In this document: one piece after another, positions 48,701-56,748 of the stretch
How positions within the stretch are numbered: position 1 is the stretch's first letter
Layout: every line of letters begins with the position of its first letter
Assembly (NCBI GenBank): GCA_050998805.1
Contig: JBPCPV010000046.1
Coordinates: forward strand, 57,541-121,540
DNA length: 64,000 bases
Direction of reading: 5' to 3'
Origin: JAICKM01 sp050998805
GTDB lineage: Bacteria; Chloroflexota; Chloroflexia; QHBQ01; JAICKM01
Notes under the pieces: generated by a model
Seen by the model: the letters and a program-made list of their open reading frames with translations, nothing else
Database searches by the model: none
What the model was told of the DNA's origin: nothing
Translations under genes and position numbers: made by a program

Positions 48701-48958
48701 GACACCGGGCCGGGCATCCCATATGATCACTTGGGCCGGATCTTCGAGCCGTTTCACCGTGTCGACTCCCGCCTAACCCGCACGGTCGGCGGCACCGGCC
48801 TCGGCCTCGCCATCACCCGCCGGATACTCGACGCCCACGGCGGCCGCGTCGAGGTTCGCAGCAAACTTGGCGAGGGCACGACCTTCACCGTCTACTTGCC
48901 CATCGAGTCTCCATCTGTAGGCTGCCGGCCGTCAATCAACGAGGAGGGCGCATGTTAA
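45731..48958 (+). CDS. Cytosolic GAF/PAS sensor histidine kinase
   Basis: 1075 residues with no membrane helix. Several GAF domains cover about residues 1-690 (one at 180-330 starts EAVSEITAALNSRL; others at ~345-495 and ~510-690). A PAS domain (~695-820) follows, starting SLIDSMSEGLVVVDTEGR. HisKA is next with the phospho-acceptor in VSHELRTPLAAIKGF (~844), then HATPase_c with NLLDNAAKY, DTGPGIP and GTGLGLAI. It senses an intracellular or diffusible signal and phosphorylates the response regulator encoded next. The two genes overlap by 7 bp. Confidence 0.9.
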   Translation: MVVEHLVIEQRTAPSLEAVCEALAGVPAADDPAELREACLGDLERLFGPAAVAIVQTDGDDCRVVAAWRLPVGLPAIWPAAPLRQFEGHDTRLGPGAFGPAVGYALEAAGLTTAWRLPLPAEEHLGGAILLFYSAARPAPSPDGFELAEFYADQFAIRLANAELRSRLKTQRIQLEATEAVSEITAALNSRLGEPDVLQLIADRAQELLVSDGVAINLLEPDGRSVRTVVVSGERMTTLLNRVYTTDASMVARVTFTGKHSVWRAENGNVSVLPGIRAALIHPLTGPFGPIGTIGVFATESGRVFIQSDIRLLELFARQAALAITNARLLERSRQEAALQTNFNEVSEALLLAQGEDEILTKLVETAARLIPCETCYFAVYNSDMSSAVVSHAESRPGAPGMLGTWDPQSAWPDLLLSILKGDILYWSGHGSEGPTASEQTWQAHGIDSTILVPVLYRGWLIGVLGFANIRRMPNWLPLTPDLLRHLASQIASALATARLYEEAREHLASVRRLSERLHALNNVSVQIQAARHADEVFVQTFTGLRSLGLHAVVLGMDAAGEHLRLIAHSFNPGDTARVVATNVSAVPTEPMPTQTDPAIQAAMETREVQFCSDVGSALAVCYPDVARENLDELIATLDLARGVIAPLIARDRLLGLLVILGANLQSGDEAALAPLASQAAIALDKADLYDAMLAAYRFSESLIDSMSEGLVVVDTEGRHMLANRAFCDMVGYNAEELENRHPPHPYWPDEDDEPSWSDLQSLLAGDQFAGHEIAINLRRRDGTSFHAGMTPGDVHDERGRVTGRLVIVRDLTERESLEAAAAQAHAAREADRLKSELLSTVSHELRTPLAAIKGFTSTMLRYRDRLSQEEQREFLHDIEASSDRLAELVANLLNMSRLEAALLSMECKSLDLAPLLREEAAGFLPRINARQQTLVLDLPEQFPLVQADPRRMRQVFSNLLDNAAKYTPESGCVTLRAIEEADELLVEIVDTGPGIPYDHLGRIFEPFHRVDSRLTRTVGGTGLGLAITRRILDAHGGRVEVRSKLGEGTTFTVYLPIESPSVGCRPSINEEGAC

Positions 48959-49644
48959 AACAGGCCAGGATATTGATCGCAGAAGACGATCCGAGGATGC
49001 TCAAACTGGTGCGGCGCACCCTTGAGCTGGAGGGATATACGGCCGTCACCGCGAGCGACGGCAGACAGGCGCTTGAACTCTCACGCGGCGAAGACTTCGA
49101 CCTGGTCTTGCTCGACGTGATGATGCCGGCGATGGACGGCTTCACCGTCGCCCGCAAGATCCGCGAACGCTCGCAGGTGCCGATCCTGATGTTGACCGCC
49201 CGCGCCGCCGAAACAGACATCGTGCATGGCCTCGACTCGGGGGCCGACGATTACCTGCTCAAGCCGTTTGGGGCCGACGAACTCGCGGCCCGTGTGCGCG
49301 CCCTGCTCCGGCGCACGCGTCCCGCCGAGCCGTCCCAGCCGGAGGTTATCGTGGTCGCAGGCGACCTCAGCGTAGACCTCAGCGAGCGCAGGGTCCGCCG
49401 AGAGGAAGAGGAACTGATGCTCACCCCAACGGAGTTCCGGCTTCTGGCATTGCTCGCCACGCATCGCGGCAAGGTGCTCACCCATGAGATACTGCTTGAG
49501 AAGGTGTGGGGACCGGAGTGGCGCGGCGAACTTCACCAACTGCGCGTCTACATCGCCCGCCTGCGCCAGAAGATCGAACCCGACCCCGCGAACCCGACCT
49601 ACCTGCTGACGCGCCCGGGCTTCGGCTATACGATGCCGGCGTGA
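48952..49644 (+). CDS. OmpR-family response regulator
   Basis: 230 residues. The receiver domain has LIAEDDPRM, the phospho-Asp in VLLDVMMPAMDG (~54), and K in LLKPFG. The C-terminal OmpR-type winged helix includes LTPTEFRLLALLATHRGKVLTHEILLEKVWG and YIARLRQKIE. Its ATG lies within the end of the kinase gene with GGAGGG upstream, so expression is coupled. It should activate or repress unknown targets in response to the GAF/PAS kinase. Confidence 0.92.
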   Translation: MLKQARILIAEDDPRMLKLVRRTLELEGYTAVTASDGRQALELSRGEDFDLVLLDVMMPAMDGFTVARKIRERSQVPILMLTARAAETDIVHGLDSGADDYLLKPFGADELAARVRALLRRTRPAEPSQPEVIVVAGDLSVDLSERRVRREEEELMLTPTEFRLLALLATHRGKVLTHEILLEKVWGPEWRGELHQLRVYIARLRQKIEPDPANPTYLLTRPGFGYTMPA

Positions 49645-49725
49645 AACATAGTTTGCGCGATGCACAACTGTGATGTGTTTGTTATATTTTTCGCCTCTCT
49701 GTGTACGGCGAAAAGATGTATCTGC

Positions 49726-49747
49726 GGTATCATATTGGTATGATACC
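49726..49747. promoter_or_regulatory. Perfect inverted repeat with 9-bp arms at the receiver-like gene start
   Basis: Arms GGTATCATA and TATGATACC around a TTGG loop. It spans the possible ATG at 49740 and contains TATCAT/TATGAT -10-like hexamers. It may be an operator or hairpin. Confidence 0.6.
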
Positions 49748-50135
49748 ACCAACGTGGCTCGCCTCCGCGACGAGCCCAACATCGCCGCGCTGTTTGGTGC
49801 TGGCCGAAAACGCCAGCCTGCGGATTCTCGTGCGCCTGATCCTTACACTTGAGGGCTGGGACGTAACCGAGCAGGAAAATGACCTGCCGGATTGCCAGGC
49901 GCTCGTGGCCGACCTCGATTGCTTCAACTGGCCCGCCGACCGGGTGAGCGGCGCTGTGCGCGATGCCATGCGCTTCGGCCTCCCGGTGTTGGCGATCACC
50001 GGGCAGGAACTTGCTCCCGCCGAGCGCGCCGACCTCGGCTGCCCTCTGCTCCTCAAGCCGTTCGAGTTGCCCGCCTTCCTTGGCGTGCTCCACTCGTGGC
50101 GAAATCCCCAGAGTCTCCACGCCGACCCCGCCTAG
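49740..50135 (+). CDS. Degenerate receiver-domain-like protein
   Basis: About 131 residues. The pattern LVLAENASLRILVRLILTLEGWDVTEQE resembles a receiver N-terminus but the acidic pair is replaced by A-E-N. An Asp remains in ALVADLDCFNW and K in LLLKPFELPAF. It could be a pseudo-receiver that binds partners without phosphorylation. The start is uncertain: GTG at 49701, ATG at 49740, or a start near 49790 that would begin close to the fold. It follows the response regulator by ~95 bp and is convergent with phoU. Confidence 0.6.
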   Translation: MIPPTWLASATSPTSPRCLVLAENASLRILVRLILTLEGWDVTEQENDLPDCQALVADLDCFNWPADRVSGAVRDAMRFGLPVLAITGQELAPAERADLGCPLLLKPFELPAFLGVLHSWRNPQSLHADPA

Positions 50136-50138
50136 CAG

Positions 50139-50813
50139 CTAAGGCGCGCTCTCGACTTTGCCCTTGATCTCGGTCATCCGCCCGGTCGTCAAGAATACCA
50201 CACGCTCGCAGATGTTGGTCACCCGGTCGGCTATCCGCTCCAGGTTGTGCGCTGCCCAGAGCAGGCGCGTGGCCCGATTGATCGTGCTCGGGTCGGCCAT
50301 CATAAAGGTCAGCAACTCGCGGTAGATCTGGTCGTAGAGCTGATCCACCTCGTCGTCACGGTTTGCGACGGCGTAGGCGGCATCGGGGTCGGCGCGCACA
50401 AAGGCATCGAGCGCGGCATGAAGCATCTCGCGGCACACATCGGACATGCGCGGTATGTCGATCAGGGGCTTGAGCGGCGGCTCATCTCCGATCATGGTGC
50501 AGATCCGGGCGTTGCCGGCAGCGTGGTCGGCCATCCGCTCTAGGTCGGTCACGATGTTCATCGCGGCGGCCAGCCGTCGCAGATCCCCGGCCATCGGCGC
50601 CTGCGTGGCGATCAACAGCAGGCATTGCTCCTCTATCTTGAAGCGTTCCTCGTTGATCGCCTGATCGCCGCTGACCACCTCGCGGGCCAGATGCAGGTCG
50701 CGCAACTGTAGTGAGCGCGTCGAGCGGTCAATCGCCCTGTCCACCATGCTGCCCATCGCCAGCACGTTGTCCTGCATCTCCTGTAGATTGCGCTGAAAGG
50801 TCTCGCGGGCCAT
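50139..50813 (-). CDS. phoU: Phosphate signalling protein PhoU
   Basis: 224 residues, two repeats of a three-helix bundle. The metal-binding-like motifs ERMADHAAGNA (~100) and ERIADRVTNICE (~195) are typical. PhoU links the PstSCAB transporter with PhoR and prevents PHO activation when phosphate is plentiful. GGGGAG stands 6 bp before the ATG and the gene follows pstB after 12 bp, as the last gene of the pst operon. Confidence 0.93.
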   Translation of the reverse strand: MARETFQRNLQEMQDNVLAMGSMVDRAIDRSTRSLQLRDLHLAREVVSGDQAINEERFKIEEQCLLLIATQAPMAGDLRRLAAAMNIVTDLERMADHAAGNARICTMIGDEPPLKPLIDIPRMSDVCREMLHAALDAFVRADPDAAYAVANRDDEVDQLYDQIYRELLTFMMADPSTINRATRLLWAAHNLERIADRVTNICERVVFLTTGRMTEIKGKVESAP

Positions 50814-50825
50814 CTGTCTCTCCCC

Positions 50826-51710
50826 TCAGCCGATCCGGCCGGTGATGTATGCCTCGGTGCGTGAGTCATTTGGGTTGGTGAAAATCCGGCGGGTCGAGCC
50901 GACTTCGACCAACTCTCCTGAGCGGTCGGGGCGCACCATGAAGACGCCGGTCGTGTCGGATACACGGGCGGCCTGCTGCATGTTGTGGGTGACGACCACG
51001 ATCGTGTATTGCTGCTTGAGTTGGAGCATCAGCTCCTCGATCTTGAGCGTGGCTATCGGGTCGAGCGCGCTGGCCGGCTCGTCCATCAGGATTACCTCCG
51101 GCTCCACTGCAAGGGCGCGGGCCACGCAGAGGCGTTGCTGCTGCCCGCCGGAGAGCGCAGTGGCGACGTGGTTCAGCTTGTCCTTCACCTCGTCCCAGAG
51201 GGCCGCCTGGCGCAGGCTCTTCTCGACCCGCTCGGCGATCATGCTCTTGGGCGCGCCCTGGATACGCAGCCCCGAGGCCACGTTCTCGAAGATCGACTTC
51301 GTCGGGAAGGGGTTCGCCTTCTGGAAGACCATGCCTATCTGCCGCCGGACCAGCACAGGGTCCACCCCCTTTTCATAGATGTTCTCGCCATCGAGCAGCA
51401 CATCGCCTGCGGTCCGCGCGCCCGGCACCACTTCGTGCATCCGGTTCAAGCAGCGCAGGAAGGTTGACTTGCCGCAGCCCGACGGTCCGATCAGAGCGGT
51501 GATCCGCTGCGGGCGGATTTCGATGCTTATGCCCTGTAGCGCATGGAATGTGCCGTACCAGGCATGTAAGTCGCGCACCGAGATGGCGGGGTCGTGCGCT
51601 CCGGCTTTAGGCTTCGGCTGGGGGCCGGTCTCCGCGAGCGTGAAGTTGAGACCTTGTATCGGCCTGTCGTCAACGGAGACGGCGGCGTGGCTGTCGGTGT
51701 TAGCGGGCAT
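50826..51710 (-). CDS. pstB: Phosphate ABC transporter ATP-binding protein
   Basis: 294 residues, about 40 longer than usual because of an N-terminal extension before AISVRDLHAWYG. Walker A GPSGCGKST, the signature ALSGGQQQRLCVARALA, Walker B VILMDEPASALDP and H in VVVTHNMQQAARVSD are complete. It powers phosphate uptake through PstA and PstC. AAGGAG lies 5 bp from the ATG. It overlaps pstA by 11 bp. Confidence 0.95.
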   Translation of the reverse strand: MPANTDSHAAVSVDDRPIQGLNFTLAETGPQPKPKAGAHDPAISVRDLHAWYGTFHALQGISIEIRPQRITALIGPSGCGKSTFLRCLNRMHEVVPGARTAGDVLLDGENIYEKGVDPVLVRRQIGMVFQKANPFPTKSIFENVASGLRIQGAPKSMIAERVEKSLRQAALWDEVKDKLNHVATALSGGQQQRLCVARALAVEPEVILMDEPASALDPIATLKIEELMLQLKQQYTIVVVTHNMQQAARVSDTTGVFMVRPDRSGELVEVGSTRRIFTNPNDSRTEAYITGRIG

Positions 51711-52581
51711 TGCGGCTCCTTGTGGCGATCCGTGCGAGGATGCTTGTTATCAACACCATGAGGGTCAGGACCACGGCCCCGGCCCACGATTCTTGCCGCC
51801 AGATGTCATAAGCCTGGCCGGCGTAGAAGTAGACTTTCAGCGTCAGCGCATCTATCGGCCCCGTGAGGCTGGTGTTCCACTGGTTGTTGCCGAGCGCGGT
51901 GAAGAGCAGGGGCGCGGTCTCACCCGCCGCCCTCGCCATCGCCAGCAGACCGCCCGTGACGATGCCCGGCAGGGCAGCCGGAAGTGCGTAGCGGAGGATT
52001 GTCCGCCAGACGGGAGCACCAAGCGCCAGAGCCGCCTCGCGGATCGAGCCGGGCACCAGCCGCAGCATCTCCTCGGTCGTGCGGATCAGGATCGGCAGCA
52101 TCACGAGCGCGAGCGCGACGCCGCCTGCGAGTGCCGAGAACTGCTTCGTCGGCAGCACGATCAGCGCGTAGACGAAGACGCCGATGGTGATCGAGGGCAC
52201 GCCGCTCAAAACGTCGGTGGCGAACCGCAGTAGGGTGTTGTACTTGCTGCCCCCGAACTCAGAGATGTAGATGCCCGCTCCGACGCCGACCGGAACGCTT
52301 ATCAGAGCCGCGATGCCGAGGAGTTCGACCGTGCCGCCGATTGCGTTCGCCACCCCCTGGTGCGGGTCATCGGGCGGGCCGGGGATCTTGGTGAAGAAGT
52401 CGAGGTTGAGCGCGGGCAGCCCCTGCACGAAGATCCAGACCAGCACCGCGAGCAGCGGGATCACCGCGATCATCGCCGCCAGCCAGACCAGGCCGACCAT
52501 GAGGCTGCTGCGCGCCCGGCGTAGCTGCAAACGCCGGTCGCCAGGCTGCATTTTGCGGTCTTCCGTAGTCAGGGCGGACAT
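51700..52581 (-). CDS. pstA: Phosphate ABC transporter permease PstA
   Basis: 293 residues with about six helices. The permease EAA-type loop reads EAALALGAPVWRTILRYALPAALPGIVTGG. It is paired with PstC to form the membrane channel for phosphate. It starts 2 bp after the pstC stop and is part of pstSCAB-phoU. Confidence 0.93.
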   Translation of the reverse strand: MSALTTEDRKMQPGDRRLQLRRARSSLMVGLVWLAAMIAVIPLLAVLVWIFVQGLPALNLDFFTKIPGPPDDPHQGVANAIGGTVELLGIAALISVPVGVGAGIYISEFGGSKYNTLLRFATDVLSGVPSITIGVFVYALIVLPTKQFSALAGGVALALVMLPILIRTTEEMLRLVPGSIREAALALGAPVWRTILRYALPAALPGIVTGGLLAMARAAGETAPLLFTALGNNQWNTSLTGPIDALTLKVYFYAGQAYDIWRQESWAGAVVLTLMVLITSILARIATRSRNAR

Positions 52582-52583
52582 CG

Positions 52584-53537
52584 CTAGATCCTGCCTATGC
52601 CTTTCATGTTGCCGGCTGCCCGCCAGACGAGCAGCCGCGCCAGCGTGTTCACGATCAGGCTAATGACGAGCAGGATCAGAGCCAGCTCGATCAGCGACGA
52701 CCGGAAGAGGTCGTTGTCGGCCTCCGCAAATTGGTTCGCCAGCACGCTCGCAAGAGTGTCGCCGAAAGCGAACAGGGAGGACTTGATCTGCCCGCGGTTG
52801 CCGATCAGCATCGTGACCGCCATCGTCTCGCCCATCGCCCTGCCGAGGCCGAGGATCAGCGCGCCGAGGATGCCGGTGCGCGCATAGGGCAGCACGGCCC
52901 GCCGGATCACTTCCCAGCGCGTGCCTCCGAGGCCGATCATCGCCTCTCGCTGGCTGTCGGGCACCGCAAGCAGCACATCGCGGCTCACCGCAGTCACGAT
53001 CGGCAGCACCATGATCGCCAGCACCAGCGACGCCGTGAAGACTGACGGCCCGTAGAAGGTGCCGGAGAAAAGCGGCGTCCAGCCGAAGGCCGCCTTCAGC
53101 CCCGGCACGACGTTGGTTTTCAGGAACGGGCCGAGCACGAAGATCCCCCAGACGCCGTAGACCACGCTCGGTATCGCCGCCAGCAGTTCGATCAGGAAGG
53201 AAAGCGGGGTGCGGAGCGGCCCTGGGCTGATCTCCGCGAGGAAGATCGCCGCGCCCAGCCCAACGAAGCCGGCCAAGAGGAGCGCGATCAGCGAGGTCAG
53301 AAGCGTGCCGTAGATGAACGGCAGCGCCCCGAATACCGCGTGTACCGGATCCCAAACCTGTCCGGTCAGGAAGTCCAGCCCGAACTGCTTGAGGCTCTGC
53401 CGCGCCTCCCAGGTCATATTCCAGAGCATCGCGCCGACGATCAGCACCACGCTCGTCGCCAAGACCAGCGCCACCCGCCGGAACGACGGGTCGCCGCCGC
53501 TGCCCCGCCGCTTCCCCAGTGCCCAGCCGGAGGTCAC
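52584..53537 (-). CDS. pstC: Phosphate ABC transporter permease PstC
   Basis: 317 residues. Six helices, starting LVLATSVVLIVGAMLW. The EAA-like loop is REAMIGLGGTRWEVIRRAVLPYARTGILGALILGLGRAMGETMAV. The start is a GTG at 53537 overlapping the pstS stop (GTGA), which fits the operon better than the in-frame extension back to 53666 inside pstS. Confidence 0.92.
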   Translation of the reverse strand: MTSGWALGKRRGSGGDPSFRRVALVLATSVVLIVGAMLWNMTWEARQSLKQFGLDFLTGQVWDPVHAVFGALPFIYGTLLTSLIALLLAGFVGLGAAIFLAEISPGPLRTPLSFLIELLAAIPSVVYGVWGIFVLGPFLKTNVVPGLKAAFGWTPLFSGTFYGPSVFTASLVLAIMVLPIVTAVSRDVLLAVPDSQREAMIGLGGTRWEVIRRAVLPYARTGILGALILGLGRAMGETMAVTMLIGNRGQIKSSLFAFGDTLASVLANQFAEADNDLFRSSLIELALILLVISLIVNTLARLLVWRAAGNMKGIGRI

Positions 53538-54793
53538 TTCGTTATGACCGCCTTGCCCTGGAAGGTGATCGAGCGCAGCTCGGTCTCGATGCGAGCGGTG
53601 AGTGCCGCCGGTGGGCGGGCATAGAGCAGATCCTTCGACATATCCTGCCCGTCGTGTTCGGCCCACCAGAGGAAATCGCCCAGCGCGCTTGCCTTAGCTG
53701 CATCTTTGATGTTGTTCAGGTCTTTGTAGACCAGCAGGTAGGTGAAGCCGGCAATCGGCCAGGCCGCGGGGTCCAAGGAGTTCACGATGGAGACGCGGAA
53801 ATCGTCGGGGATGGTTACGCCGTTGCCTGCGGCGACAGTCGAGTCCACGCTCGCTTCGACAACGCTGCCCGACTTGTTCTTCATCTTGGCGTAGGCGATC
53901 TTGTTCTGCACGGCGTAGGCGAGTTCGACATAGCCGACGCTGCCCTCGGTTTGCTTGACAAGTCCGGCGACGCCGGGGTTACCCTTGCCACCGAGGCCCA
54001 CCGGCCAGTTGACCGAGGTGCCCTTGCCGACCTTGCTCTTCCAGTCGGCGCTGACGTTGCTCAGGTAGTCGGTGAAGATATTGCTTGTGCCGGAGCCGTC
54101 GGAGCGGTGGACCACCGCGATGTCTGCATCAGGCAGGCTCACCCCCGAGTTGAGCGCAGCTATCTTCGGGTCGTTCCACTTCGTGATGTCGCCGAGGAAA
54201 ATGCCGGCAACGGTGTCACCGTCGAGAACGAGGGAGCTTGACACCCCCGACAGGTTATAGGCCAGAACGACGGCACCGGCCACGGTCGGGATGTGCAGCA
54301 GGCCGGGGGCCTTCGCCAGCTGATCATCCTTGAGTGGCGCGTCCGAGCCTGCGAAATCCACCGTCTTCGCGGTGATGGCCGTGATGCCCCCGCCGGAGCC
54401 GATCGGCTGGTAATTGAAGGCTACGTCCTTGTTCACGTCCGTGGTGTACTTCTGGAACCATTTGCTGTAGATCGGCACCGGGAAGGTCGCTCCCGCGCCA
54501 GTGAGAGTGACGCTGCCGCTGCCGACCTGCACCGCAGTGTTGGTCGGCGCTGCCGCAGCCGCTCCGGTCGGCGTTGTGCCGACCATAGCTTCGCTGGGAG
54601 TGGTGCCTGCCATGGCTCCGGTCGGCGTCATGCCGGCAGCGGGCGAGGCGATAGCGGCTGGTGTGTTGGCTGCGGCGGGTTGCGTGGTAGCTGTAGGCGT
54701 GCCAGTGTCGCAGGCCGCGAGCAGCAGGCTCGATGTAGTCAGCCCCACCAGTAGACTAAGCTCTGCCCGGTGTCTAAGTGAGCGAATGAACAT
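53534..54793 (-). CDS. pstS: Phosphate-binding lipoprotein PstS
   Basis: 419 residues from the ATG at 54793 (GGAGGAG 10 bp upstream). The lipobox LLLAAC (~30) is followed by a Thr/Ala-rich linker. The PstS domain begins SVTLTGAGATFPVPIYSKWF, with the phosphate-site segments YQPIGSGGGI, FAGSDAPL, HRSDGSGTS and GKGTSVNWPVGLGGKGN. It delivers phosphate to PstCA from outside the membrane. Four PHO-like boxes and a TATAAT precede it. Confidence 0.93.
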   Translation of the reverse strand: MFIRSLRHRAELSLLVGLTTSSLLLAACDTGTPTATTQPAAANTPAAIASPAAGMTPTGAMAGTTPSEAMVGTTPTGAAAAAPTNTAVQVGSGSVTLTGAGATFPVPIYSKWFQKYTTDVNKDVAFNYQPIGSGGGITAITAKTVDFAGSDAPLKDDQLAKAPGLLHIPTVAGAVVLAYNLSGVSSSLVLDGDTVAGIFLGDITKWNDPKIAALNSGVSLPDADIAVVHRSDGSGTSNIFTDYLSNVSADWKSKVGKGTSVNWPVGLGGKGNPGVAGLVKQTEGSVGYVELAYAVQNKIAYAKMKNKSGSVVEASVDSTVAAGNGVTIPDDFRVSIVNSLDPAAWPIAGFTYLLVYKDLNNIKDAAKASALGDFLWWAEHDGQDMSKDLLYARPPAALTARIETELRSITFQGKAVITK

Positions 54794-54889
54794 TTTTGAG
54801 AATCTCCTCCTAGAATTGGTGACGTTTACGCGATCTGTCCGCAGGCAAACCGACCGGCTCTTCACCGCCCGCGCGTCCTGCCGAGTCAG

Positions 54890-54942
54890 ATTATAGGCCA
54901 CGACCTTTAAGAGGGGATTAGCAAGATGTTAACGGCTGTTAA
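54890..54942 (-). promoter_or_regulatory. PHO-box promoter of the pst operon
   Basis: Minus-strand hexamers TTAACA (54937-54942), TTAACA (54927-54932), CTAATC (54916-54921) and TTAAAG (54905-54910), at 10, 11 and 11 bp steps. A 9-bp gap leads to TATAAT (54890-54895). There is no normal -35. The outer boxes overlap the phoR stop codon. Confidence 0.75.
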
Positions 54943-56740
54943 CAAGTTCGGCTGCGGGTGCCGTCGGTAGCGTGAAGAAGAAGGTCGCGCCCTGGTTTGG
55001 GCGGCTGCTGATCCAGATCCGGCCGCCGTGGGCCTGCACGATGTGCTTGGAGATTGCCAGGCCGAGGCCGGTGCCGCCCTCCCGGCTGGGGTCGCCGGTG
55101 CGCGCCTTGTCCACCTTGTAGAACCGCTCGAACAGCCGGGGCTGCTCCTCGCGCGGGATGCCTATGCCAGTGTCGGCGACGCTGATCCGCAGGCCCGCGG
55201 GGTTCGCCTCGGCGCGTAGGACGACACAGCCGCCGGGCGGGGTGAACTTGATCGCGTTGTGCAGCAGGTTGACGAGTACCTGCTCGATGCGCGCCGGGTC
55301 CGCGTAGGCGGGAGGCAGGCCGTCGGCTGCCTCGACCTTGAGGCTGAGGCCGGCGCGCTCGGCCTGCGCGCGCAGCCGGTCGGCGGCACCTGCCAGCAGC
55401 CCCCCGACCGTCACGGACCGCCGGTCTAGCTGCACCTGGCCCGATTCGATCTTCGACAGCTCAAGCAGTTCGCGAACAAGCTGTGTCAGCCCGTCAATTT
55501 CGACATCGATCCGGCGCAGGAAGCCCTCTGCCGCGTCGGGATCGTCGCGGACCGCGCTCAGAAGGGTTTCGACAAGCAGCTTGATCGACGCGAGCGGGGT
55601 CCGCAGCTCATGGCCGATGTTCGCCACGAAGTCGCGCCGGGCGCGCTCCAGCCGCCGCAGTTCGGTGACGTCTTGCAGGACGACCAAGCCGGTCGGCTCG
55701 CCTCCCGCGTCGCCGGGCACGCCGGTGACTACGGCGACGACTTGGCTGCCGTCTGTTTCGATCTCGAGGCTGTGCCGCTTGCTGGGTATCTCCAGCGCAG
55801 CGCGCAGCGCGGTGTGTAATTCGTGGCTGTGGGTGAGGCCGACCAGCGATACTCCGCGGATCTTCTCCAGGTCGCTGTTGAAAAGCCGGGCCGCGGCGGG
55901 GTTGCTCCCTCGGATCAGGCCCTGCCGGTCGGTGATTAGGATGCCGTCGTGCATGTTGAGCAGCACCGCCTCTATCTGGTTACGCTCGTCGGTTCGCCGG
56001 CGGATCGTGCTGCTCAACTCCTCGGCCATCGCATTGAACTCGCGGCCCAGATCGCCTATCTCGCCGCCGGCGTTCGGGTCGGCTCTGGCGGCCAGGTCGC
56101 CGGCCCCGAAGCGCGCCGTCACCTGCCGGAGCGCGCTGATCGGGCCGACCAGCGAGCGTGCCAACAGGGTGCCGAGCAACGCCGCGAGCAGCCCGATCAG
56201 CAGCACCGCAGGCACCAGGCTGCTCCAGAGCGCGTCGCGCGCCTGCTCCACCGAGGTCAACGGGTAGGCGACACGCGCCACGCCGACGACACGCCCGCTG
56301 GCTGGATCTGTGACTGCGACGGCGACGTAGAGCAGTTGCCTGTGAACGGTCGCGCTCAGGCGGCTGCCCGTGCCTAGCTCCGAAGGCGATACCAGCGCCT
56401 GCTCGACTTCGGGCCGGGTCGCGTGGTTCTCCATCACGGCCGGGGCTTGCTCCGAATCGCCTACCACTCTGCCGTCGGGCCGGATCAGCGTCACGCGGGT
56501 GCCGAAGATGGATGCCATCTTGTGCGTCAGGCTGTTAGTGTCCGAGATCGGCGCGCCTTCCGCGAGCAGGGGCGCTGCTTCTGCGGCGACTGCCCGCGCC
56601 TGGTCGCCGAGGCGCGCGCGCAGCGCGGCTTCCTCCCGCTTCTCGAACTCGTCGCCGAGCAAAAAGGCGAGGATAGCCGCAGCCGCCAGCACCAGCAGGG
56701 CATAGCTGAGAGCGATGCGGACCCAGGTGCGGGAGAGCAT
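54929..56740 (-). CDS. phoR: PhoR-type sensor histidine kinase
   Basis: 603 residues. Helix 1 (~8-26), an extracytoplasmic domain (~30-170), helix 2 (~172-195), HAMP (~196-250), PAS (~255-360), HisKA with NIGHELRTPLASIK (His ~377) and an HATPase with NLLHNAIKF, DTGIGIP and GTGLGLAISK. A large extracytoplasmic domain differs from the short one of E. coli PhoR. Its position between phoB and pstS and the PHO boxes support the phosphate role. The gene starts 8 bp after the phoB stop. Confidence 0.9.
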   Translation of the reverse strand: MLSRTWVRIALSYALLVLAAAAILAFLLGDEFEKREEAALRARLGDQARAVAAEAAPLLAEGAPISDTNSLTHKMASIFGTRVTLIRPDGRVVGDSEQAPAVMENHATRPEVEQALVSPSELGTGSRLSATVHRQLLYVAVAVTDPASGRVVGVARVAYPLTSVEQARDALWSSLVPAVLLIGLLAALLGTLLARSLVGPISALRQVTARFGAGDLAARADPNAGGEIGDLGREFNAMAEELSSTIRRRTDERNQIEAVLLNMHDGILITDRQGLIRGSNPAAARLFNSDLEKIRGVSLVGLTHSHELHTALRAALEIPSKRHSLEIETDGSQVVAVVTGVPGDAGGEPTGLVVLQDVTELRRLERARRDFVANIGHELRTPLASIKLLVETLLSAVRDDPDAAEGFLRRIDVEIDGLTQLVRELLELSKIESGQVQLDRRSVTVGGLLAGAADRLRAQAERAGLSLKVEAADGLPPAYADPARIEQVLVNLLHNAIKFTPPGGCVVLRAEANPAGLRISVADTGIGIPREEQPRLFERFYKVDKARTGDPSREGGTGLGLAISKHIVQAHGGRIWISSRPNQGATFFFTLPTAPAAELVNSR

Positions 56741-56748
56741 TAGACCTG

